Source: Glandiceps talaboti
Taxonomy: Eukaryota; Hemichordata; Enteropneusta; Spengelidae
Direction of reading: 5' to 3'
Assembly (NCBI RefSeq): GCF_964340395.1
Contig: NC_135565.1
Location: 10,749,242-10,791,741 of the forward strand
DNA length: 42,500 bases
The translations under genes and the position numbers were made by a program. Of this stretch, positions 34,141 through 42,500 are shown one piece after another (position 1 is the first letter of the stretch; every line of letters begins with the position of its first letter). Below the pieces are notes generated by a model, which saw only the letters and a program-made list of their open reading frames with translations, searched no databases and was not told where the DNA came from.

Positions 34141-34256
34141 TGACTTCGCCTGTGCATTTGTGACTTCGCCTGTGCATTTGCGAATCTATAGGCTTCATAA
34201 ACATCACACCACACCACACCACACCACACCACACCACACCACACCACACCATACCA
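34141..34256. repeat. 20-bp tandem pair and (ACACC)n
   Basis: TGACTTCGCCTGTGCATTTG occurs twice back to back at 34141-34180, then (ACACC)n at 34204-34256. Confidence 0.9.
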
Positions 34257-34485
34257 CCCAGATATATCGACTTGTGTTCTGTACCAACGGACAAAGGTAC
34301 AGGACCTGGTGTTAGAACAACTAAATTGTTCCCTAAACTCTCCGATCACCCGTCAAGTCAGTGTTAGTTAAGGATCTCTGGCGGATACGTTCAAATGAAG
34401 CAAACATTTTAGGAAACAGTTATAATACAGCAACCCATATGTCAGCCATTTACGTAAGCTTAAAGAGGACACGGGGTAGAAAAAT

Positions 34486-34695
34486 AATTTTTGAGGTATT
34501 TGAAGAGATTTCATTATTTTGGCGAGATTTTATTTTTTTTTCTTTGAGGAAATTTAATTTTCTTTGATGATTTTTTACTTTGACGAGATTAATCTCGCTA
34601 GAAAAAATCTCTTCAAACGACTAAAAAAAATTAAATTTCGTCAAAGAAAAAATAATAAAATCTCGCCCGAAAAAATATCTTCAAACCCCTAAAAT
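34486..34695. repeat. AT-rich fold-back repeat
   Basis: The left arm (34486-34562) and right arm (34620-34695) are imperfect reverse complements sharing GAGATTTTATT and GAAATTTAATTT. A further inner palindrome, CGAGATTAATCTCG, sits between them. It has no coding content. Confidence 0.6.
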
Positions 34696-35757
34696 AGATA
34701 TTTTTCTCTTTCATCTTCCGTAGCCATTACTGCTGGAGAGCACAAAAAAAGTCATTATCGCACCACACTATTGGACAACAACAATCACGTGACATTGTCA
34801 CTTAGTCACAAGAAGTAAGAGAAGAGGACATGGTCAAAATCAACACAGCAGTATATTCTATATATATAGTATGACGTAGATACAATCAGTATCGGGCATG
34901 GTGCAATTGCTGCTTCAAATTAAAGTCACAACATAGACACAATAACTATGCTAATTTATCATTAAATAACGTTTTTGCAAATATATCTGGATTTCACACG
35001 ATTGGTCATAGAGAATCTTTGAGTTTGATTGCCTCTATCTTCAAAGCTCTAAAGAAAAGTTATGGTTTATATGCAAGTACATGTTTCTTACTATGCTATA
35101 ATGGAAATAATGGCCTCTTTCGGATACTATACACTCTACTATAAAAATATCTTTTGGAAACAGGAAAAATAGTTTTCATTCATCTAGCTTTTATTACATT
35201 TATGGATTAAAGAGATTTTGATCACTAAATGACTTTCAATGATATAAACTTATTAGAGTTTTCACGCGTAAAATACAGGCGTTTAAAGTAAATTGTTCCT
35301 TCAAAGGTAATTGGTTCCCAAAGAACTACACTGATAATGCCCACATATACAAGACAGATATTATCACGTGTAAAAGCTGTTCTATACATTCGCTGACGTT
35401 TTCATAACATTGGTGATATCTCCTCTGAGACATAATTAGAAGTTGAAAGTTATTATCACTAAAATTGTGCCATTCATTCTTTACAATGGAGTGAAATCAC
35501 TTGTGATATATACACCCATTATTCCATCTACATCTATCACAAAGGATTTACATATTCAGTACATTGTATCAAAGGCAATATATATGGCCCAATGTAGATT
35601 GTCGTGAACACAAGACGTGCGCATGTTTCTTCGGCATATGACAATCCACATGTTAGAAAATATTGCATCCTGTCTAAGCAAATTATATTGATATACTAGT
35701 ATTCATTTCGACGATACCTGAAGAAGAGCAGGAGGCAAGTAAAAACATGGCTTTTTA

Positions 35758-35938
35758 ATGTATGTATGTATGTATGTATGTATGTATGTATGTATGTATG
35801 TATGTATGTATGCATGTATGCATGTATGTATGTATGTATGTATGTATGTATGTATGTATGTATGTATGTATGTATGTATGCACCGGTATGTATGTATGTA
35901 TGTATGTATGTATGTATGTATGTATGTATGTATGTGTA
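35758..35938. repeat. (TATG)n microsatellite
   Basis: About 180 bp, with short CATG and CACCGG interruptions. Confidence 0.9.
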
Positions 35939-36864
35939 TGTGGATTTAAAAACAAGTAAATGTAGGCATATCTTTCAATCGTAGAAAAGAGACGCTGAGC
36001 AAAGTAACACTTGGGATTACAGTGGAGGCTAGTAACGTTGAAAATAATCTTCGTCTTCCTCGACAATAAGCTATGAGCTAAAAATACGCCATTAAATTAA
36101 ATTGGCTTGCTAAATAAATATCTTACAAGCAACATAATATTCATAGTCTTATAGTCTCACATTACAAATATTATTGAAGTACAATTCTTACATTGTTAAT
36201 CCATTGAAATGCTTGAAAAAAGAAAGAAATGTAAATTGTATAAGAAATATGATCTGTTCCTGTGTATACGATTTGGAGATGATCTGCTAATATAATAATG
36301 ACTGGCGCATACAAATGAAGCTGTGTTTGTAAGGTGTTCGGTGTGAAAGGCGGTCTTTTATTTCAAGCCAGACAATGTAACGTTGAGGTAACTAACAGTC
36401 GGCGTTACAGTATAGCCTGAAAGGGTCGATACAAACGTACGTACGGTCATGTGTATATAATTCACACAACAGTGAAGGAAGGCAAGAGAAGGATGTTGTT
36501 CATAGTGAAGTCGTTTATGTCATGGCGAAAATGGTATTGTACTTATACGTGTACAATAATCGAATTCACGACTTCCTGAATCGATGCTATACTTCTGTGT
36601 GAATTTGCTGTACTATGTTTACATCTCACACAATTTTTGTTGTTACCAATTACATAAAACACAATGTCTGATAGCGCGTAAACATATAAAATGATCCATT
36701 TTATCTCACCATGAACACAGAACGACATCATATTATGTATATGCAGTTTATTCAACAAGAATAGGGCCACCGCCCGTCATTCTACAAAGAAAAAGGAACA
36801 AGAAAATTGGAGAGCACTTTATAACAAAATATAAACTCTTACATATATTAATCTACATAGACTG

Positions 36865-36876
36865 TAAGGCTTTCCT

Positions 36877-36908
<32 letters not shown>

Positions 36909-36917
36909 AAAGCCTTA
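36865..36917. repeat. (GT)n flanked by 10-bp inverted repeat
   Basis: TAAGGCTTTC and GAAAGCCTTA bracket a GT tract at 36876-36907. Confidence 0.8.
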
Positions 36918-37052
36918 TATACATAAATAGCCAATTGAGATATTACACATAGGATCAACATCATATCAATGTATTTGAGAAACCTGTGCGCGCCTTATCA
37001 GTACCTGTAGATTTTATTGCCTTGAGTATCTCAATGAAAGACACAAATGATC

Positions 37053-37065
37053 TTATATATATACA

Positions 37066-37160
<95 letters not shown>
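37053..37160. repeat. (TA)n microsatellite
   Basis: About 100 bp of TA with one short break. Confidence 0.9.
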
Positions 37161-37164
<4 letters not shown>

Positions 37165-37488
37165 AAAACATAGCTCTAGGCTTCCCTGGTTTTGAATAAT
37201 ATATGCAACGTATTGATATTTGAATGAAAGGAATAGACTGGTCTGATTTCAGTGAAATCTTATCTGCGTTCGCATTTGACAAAACATAAAATATTGAAAT
37301 AGTAAACTTTAAGTGAAGAGAGACAGGCGAAGGTTTATATACCAAGACTATCTTATGTACAACACTCTAGGCACGTTCCGTCGCCTTAAATAGCTATAAC
37401 GTGACGTCATGTTCATCTTCATAGACGAATGCATATCTGATAGAAAAGAATGATGTATTCTTTAGATGTCTTTGGCAATACACATCAA

Positions 37489-37830
37489 TTCATTCATTCA
37501 TTCATTCATTCATTCATTCATTCATTCATTCATTCATTCATTCATTCATTCATTCATTCATTCATTCATTCATTCATTCATAAATTCATTCATTCATTCA
37601 TTCATTCATTCATTCATAAATTCATTCATAAATTCCTTCTTTCAATCATTCATTCAATCGTTCATTCATTCATTCATTCATTCATTCATTCATTCATTCA
37701 TTCATTCATTCATTCATTCATTCGTTCGTTAGTTCATTCGTTAGTTCGTTTGTTTGTTTGTTCGTTGGTGCATTCATTCATTCATGCATTAATTAATTCA
37801 TGCATTCATTCATTCATTCATTTATTCCAA
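37489..37830. repeat. (ATTC)n microsatellite
   Basis: About 340 bp of ATTC and variants, the longest tetranucleotide tract here. Long frames through it are not genes. Confidence 0.9.
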
Positions 37831-38274
37831 TATCGAAAGGGTCAGAAATACATTGAACGTTTTCTACCACTTACAGTGAATTGATAAGAATGTTGTATCA
37901 TGACACTTGGACTGTTATTGCTTCTTCATAACCAGTTTCGTTTCCTTGGATCTCCACTTGAAAAAAAAACTACCTTTATTTACCAATATCTGAATTGCAT
38001 GCAATGAAATAGACACTCTACTAACAGAACTACATTGCCTATTCATATTTTTTTAAATCAGAAATTAGATATATGTCACTGCATCTATACATAATTCGCA
38101 TAATTGCTAGTCTAAGTACTTATTTTATTGACATTATGTTGAATGTTTTTTAAAGGTCTCTCTGTTTAAATTTGCATTAGCTGTAACTTGAGTATCACTT
38201 TTCGATTCGACAACCAACAATATACTCACTGATTATTTGTTTAATATTTAACTTTCCCCTTTCAGACAACCAGA

Positions 38275-38335
38275 ACCTTCGTGGCTCCACTTTGCATAAT
38301 CAATTTTCTCCTCAGCCTCCTACCTAAATTCTGCT
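38275..38335 (+). other. Orphan terminal-exon-like segment
   Basis: A strong acceptor (aactttcccctttcag) is followed by a frame that, entered in phase 1 as in the MS4A array, reads DNQNLRGSTLHNQFSPQPPT and stops at TAA. No matching upstream exons were found between 30 and 38 kb. It may be a distal alternative end of gene 4 or a chance match. Confidence 0.2.
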
Positions 38336-38911
38336 TGGTTCAATTAATGTGCCAACGATGCCAGAAGATGAGTTTCACTGCCATCGGCGGCCGCATGAGT
38401 CGACATTAACAGTATATGAATCAGTATCCGTATTGTGTCCTGTAGTTTGCGTAAATCACTTGGATTAAAAGAGAGTATGAGCTTAGCTTGTGCTCATTCA
38501 GTCTGTATGTGTACATCTTTATGCGTTTTACAGATAATTTCATGCTCTTTCAAAATTTACTTAGTATAAAAATGCGTGTTGACATTTAACTTGATGAATA
38601 TTACCCCCCCCCCCCTCCCCCGCAGCTCGTAAGAAATATATAGGAATGAATTTCCAGACAGTTCAGTAATTTATAGGCAAGGCTTCGTAAGATACGTATA
38701 TTGATGAAGAGCTTAACCGACGACCTAGTTCATAATTTTTTCAACCCTATTCATGTGTACTCAGTGAATCATCTTGACATTTATCAAACACGATTTCGCT
38801 CCTGTAACGGCCCGTGCACACCCTGCAGTATTCCCATGGTACAGGTCTATGTCAGCTAAGATGGTACAGGTTGTAACACAGCTGTCACAGAAGTGTGACT
38901 AGGATTAAGAT

Positions 38912-39251
38912 CATACTCCCCAATGTTTTTCTTCGTTCAGCCAAAGACAATACGAGTGATCTAAGGTGTCTTTGTCATTATGAGTCGTTAGACGATTACT
39001 GACAAGCGTTAGTTTACGGGTATTTTCCGGCTGAATGAGGAAAACTATTGGAGAATAACATAATTATCCCAGCGCCAGTAATATCAAAGAAAAATCGGGA
39101 AAAGTGATGGCAATTTTGAACGTTTTGACTCATATGTAGAACACAGCCGGCAGAACCAGTGACATAGACTCGCGTTTGTGGTGACGTAGAAAGACAACAA
39201 TATATATTCCATATTTTTTGTTCTAAATGGTTTGTACATGGTATAATACTG
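38912..39251 (+). mobile_element. Fold-back element family B, copy 2
   Basis: Same order and orientation as copy 1, including CCAGCGCCAGTAATAT, GGCAATTTTGAACGTTTTG and TATATATTCCATATTTTT. The hairpin arms have diverged more than in copy 1. Confidence 0.7.
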
Positions 39252-41058
39252 TATACATTACTGTACAGGTATGTCACAGTGGCTATCCATTCTACATGTG
39301 AGAGTACCTTATATGCATGAATATACAAATGATGAATGAAAATTGTACAGTAAAGGAAATTATATTTGACAAATAATTAAAAAGCAAAGCAAATATTATT
39401 ATTGTCACTGGAAATTGTGTGAAAGCCTTACAAGATACTAGTTAAGTGTGAAAGATACGTAGTAACATTAACTCAGCATACAAAGATTTGTCACGTGTCA
39501 TTTTAAAACGCTATAACGACACTGCATTTGAAAGAGTCCCGGATGTGAGCGTGAATTGTTCAAATTATGTCAATTGCTGCATGTACTAAAATACATTTAA
39601 TTTCCTCCAAAAAAGCAAATATCACACATATCCTATTTTATATGCTTAATTGGCCAATTGTACACATGATATCAGTGTGTACTCACATTCACTGCAATTA
39701 CATATACTTCATCTGAGAGGAGATTGGTTATAATTTTCCATCAGTGATGTTAAAGTAAAAAGTCCTTAGTATGTAGTAGACTTTCCATGGACTCCCCTTG
39801 GGATAATTTTAGTAGACTTGTTATAATTATGTACTAAATTGACGTAAAAAAAACCTGCTTTTAATGTTATATTAACGGTTATAAGGAAGACTTTGTAAAA
39901 GAGCGGACATGTCTTCTTCTAAGCGGAAATAATCCAGGTATGCAACACAGGCACTATCAATATTTTGTCATAATACTGTCAGTAGAGCTTAAACAAGCCA
40001 AGAGGGGAGAAATATGTATGCACTTCTAATAGTATGCGTACGTGATGTCTATTAATGTACAGTGAGGCAGAATTGCTTGAAGTCAGGCGATCTGTGTACT
40101 TTAAAAACGTGTAAAGATAAATTAAATCCATTCGTTAATGTAATATTGAAAAGATTTGAAATCACTGGACACATTTTTTTTAATAAAAGAAACCTTGCTG
40201 GGTAATATATCGGTATAATGCTTTACCAACATAGACGGGATGGGGGAAGGGGGTGAAATTAAGAATTATGTATTGACAACTCAAGATCGAACAAAATATA
40301 GAAAACACTTTTTCTTTGTTTTTATAATGTTGACAGAAGAACAACATCTAAATTGAAGTAAATAAATATATTTGGACACGGTTAATTACTTTATTATTCA
40401 ACTCAATAGGGGGCAGTGTTTATTAGTTATCAATCGACAAAGCATGATCCATAGAAAGTAATTACTAGTATAAGAGCAACTCGTTTCTTTTGTCTAGTTT
40501 TTGACAAAAAAATAGACAACTAACGGTACTGCTTTGACACGACGAGTCCCGAGGTTACTTCCGTGATTTTGTCTGTGATAATTGCAAATACATAAAAAGT
40601 GCTGCTCTTGAGTGAAAAATAAATTCCTGATACTACAATTTAACTTATTTGCATTTCTTCTTGCGTATCTTTAAGGCATACAATTATAGAAATGCTTTTT
40701 ATCAGATAAAATGTGCACTTATATATATACTGCTATGAAATCGATGCTAGTTTTACGTCATAATGTTCCGAGTATGAATCCGTTCACTTATACAAATTCG
40801 ACCCATTAGCAAGAATTTGCAGCCTGTTAAATGAAACGAGAACCATTGTGATATCAAACTAATATTGATATCGTTGGTGTATTGCATTCAACTGTTTAAA
40901 TAAGTTGGTGTTCATCTCTTCTCTATGACATTTTGTCCTTCGCACAGTATGATAAGGATTCATTGATGGTTAAATAGTCGGCGATAGCATCTAACGATAG
41001 TAAATGTACATTTAGAGGGTTTCAGTTTGGAATATAATATGCCGAAGAATCACTTCAA

Positions 41059-41059
41059 G

Positions 41060-41090
<31 letters not shown>

Positions 41091-41116
41091 CATACATACA
41101 TACATACATACATACA
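41059..41116. repeat. (CATA)n microsatellite at SINE insertion
   Basis: Precedes the SINE. A further CATA tract lies at 41531-41558. Confidence 0.9.
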
Positions 41117-41482
41117 TGTGGAGTCATGATGGGTGAATGGTTAGCGTGACTGGCTTGGAATCTACAGGTTGCAGGTTCGAGCCCTGTCGCTGCTTGCTGT
41201 TTGTTTCTGAGTGGCTAAAGTCCTTGGGCAAGATTTGAACCACGACTGTGCTTCAGTCAACCCAGCTGTATAATTGGGGACCTGGTAGGATGTAGGTTGC
41301 AATGTGAAGGCTTTAATCCTATGCGCTTAAATGGCTGCAATGGATTGTATGCTCCCCGGGGAGTTGAGGAAGACTAAAGGGCCGTTGTGCCGTTCTGATC
41401 CGAGCCAGGGGTAATAAATTGTAAAGCGCTTTGAGCACGGTGTGGGAAAGCGCTATATAAGAACCGAACATTATTATTATTA
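41117..41482 (+). mobile_element. tRNA-derived SINE with L2-type 3' tail
   Basis: The head has a Pol III A box (tgggtgaatgg-like, about 41129-41139) and a perfect B box, GGTTCGAGCCC, at 41174-41184. A central region (about 41219-41290) contains CTTGGGCAAGAT and CCCAGCTGTATAA, resembling conserved central domains of invertebrate SINE superfamilies. The 3' end has TAAAGCGCTTTGAGCACG and GAAAGCGCTATATAAG, followed by (ATT)n, typical of L2-clade LINE tails. It is inserted in a (CATA)n tract that continues after it. It encodes no protein. Confidence 0.85.
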
Positions 41483-42001
41483 TACATATATACAGACAGA
41501 CAGAAGGCACACACGTACGTGTACGTACGCATATACATACATACATACATACATACATATAATTGGACTATTTCCTTGTACATTCACATTAACTTAGTCG
41601 ATGTATAACCAGTTGCATTATTCATAGAATTCGCCATGCATGTAGATTACGTTACACACTGCTTGGCGGAAGACTGTGCGAATAAACACCCGCTGTAGAT
41701 ATATTTGTTAGTAACGCTACCACTGTCAATGTATGCACACGATTTCAGCAAAACAGTAGCTGAGTAGAAAAGCATTCATTGTAAATCAAAAACACCCAGT
41801 TTACATCTTTGAGTTCATGTAGTGAAAAGGATGTATATTATATCATTGCTAATATTTTCTGTTTCTCCTGAACATATCGTATGATTTTGTGTGAAGAATG
41901 GTGAAATTCGTGGTTTTTACGTTCTGCAAGGAAGTTTGTATGAACAATGGTGAAACTCAGTTTTTACCTTTTAAGGAAGGTTATATATTAGGGGCAGACA
42001 G

Positions 42002-42005
<4 letters not shown>

Positions 42006-42049
<44 letters not shown>

Positions 42050-42055
42050 AGTCAC

Positions 42056-42089
<34 letters not shown>

Positions 42090-42090
42090 A
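42006..42090. repeat. (GT)n/(CTGT)n microsatellite
   Basis: A GT tract to 42048 followed by CTGT units. Confidence 0.9.
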
Positions 42091-42500
42091 TCATTTTCTC
42101 AAAAACGATTGGCGCAATTCAAACGAAATTCTTTGTATATATTCATTCGGGAAATGACTAGAACCGATCAGTTTTTGGTAAATATGCCTTGAATATTAAT
42201 GAGCTATTGACATAATTCATGGTTATCGGTAATTATGCTACACTATGTGGAGGAATAACAATCTAGCAGTTTGCCCTTATAGAAGGCACTCAGTTTTCAT
42301 CTGTTTTTTTTTTTCAATTGCATAAACAAACATAAAAGAACTATAACACACACAAGAAAGAATAAACAACAAACAAAGAAACAATCCTGTCCCTAACTAC
42401 CAAAATGTAAATTAGACAAAGTCTTGGTAACAATGAATCTCTTAAAGCAAAAACCTGAAAGAAATACCTTGAAATTATCTAACAATGACCATTTCTGATA

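Larger units (their letters stand above)
32111..42500. other. Gene-poor flank
   Basis: About 10.4 kb with no supported coding exon other than the doubtful one at 38275. It contains TIR element A copy 3, fold-back B copy 2, an AT-rich fold-back, six long microsatellites and the SINE. The remaining stretches (32.1-33.7, 34.7-35.7, 36.0-36.8, 39.3-41.0 kb) are AT-rich and featureless to my reading. Confidence 0.5.

Noticed and set aside
35755-36066. YVCM and YIHT repeat frames, also at 8804-9126, 19054-19401, 21959-22410 and 29603-29828
   Set aside because: All are (TATG)n or (CATA)n read-through; the real exon and acceptor signals nearby were considered separately.
37450-37884. 144-residue frame rich in FIHS repeats
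   Set aside because: Pure (ATTC)n translation; no domain, start context or splice signals beyond the repeat.
41117-41190. A tRNA gene
   Set aside because: A and B boxes are present but no full cloverleaf with acceptor stem; the sequence continues into a SINE body and LINE-type tail.

Overview
This window is animal nuclear DNA. It is AT-rich, dense in tetranucleotide and dinucleotide microsatellites, and carries genes split into short GT-AG exons separated by introns of about 0.4 to 2.5 kb. It also holds several families of short inverted-repeat elements and one tRNA-derived SINE with an L2-type 3' tail. The coding families (CD20/MS4A-like four-span membrane proteins and a Frizzled-type cysteine-rich domain) are metazoan. 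The overall texture suggests a marine invertebrate, but nothing here fixes the phylum or species.

The left 30 kb holds a head-to-tail array of four related plus-strand genes that I assembled exon by exon. Gene 1 (312-2716) has only its last three coding exons in the window. Gene 2 (5798-10722), gene 3 (15382-19962) and gene 4 (22528-29935) appear complete, with six coding exons each. Exon 1 encodes the cytoplasmic N-terminus, TM1 and the start of TM2. Exon 2 (57 nt in all three complete genes) finishes TM2. Exon 3 encodes TM3 plus a variable extracellular loop. Exon 4 encodes TM4 and a very cysteine-rich cytoplasmic segment. Exon 5 (106 or 112 nt) and a short terminal exon joined in phase 1 encode the tail. 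Conserved blocks (VLNxxQIxCGI, WCG, GxVGVxS, ATMxLSI) and the four-span layout point to the MS4A (CD20-like) family. The array most likely arose by tandem duplication.

A minus-strand gene follows at 30892-31434. Its single coding exon encodes a 180-residue secreted protein with a complete ten-cysteine Frizzled CRD and a short four-cysteine tail. It has a probable non-coding 5' exon near 32043-32110 and a poly(A) signal 31 nt after the stop. It is convergent with gene 4.

From about 32.1 to 42.5 kb I find no supported gene, only repeats, fold-back elements, the SINE and one orphan splice-acceptor/stop combination at 38275-38335 that resembles a terminal exon. Several mobile-element copies recur across the window: a TIR element at 10111-10491, 27471-27845 and 33712-33868; a fold-back family at 13008-13362 and 38912-39251; and a palindromic element at 27247-27347 nested in a larger inverted-repeat element whose other arm preserves the empty site.
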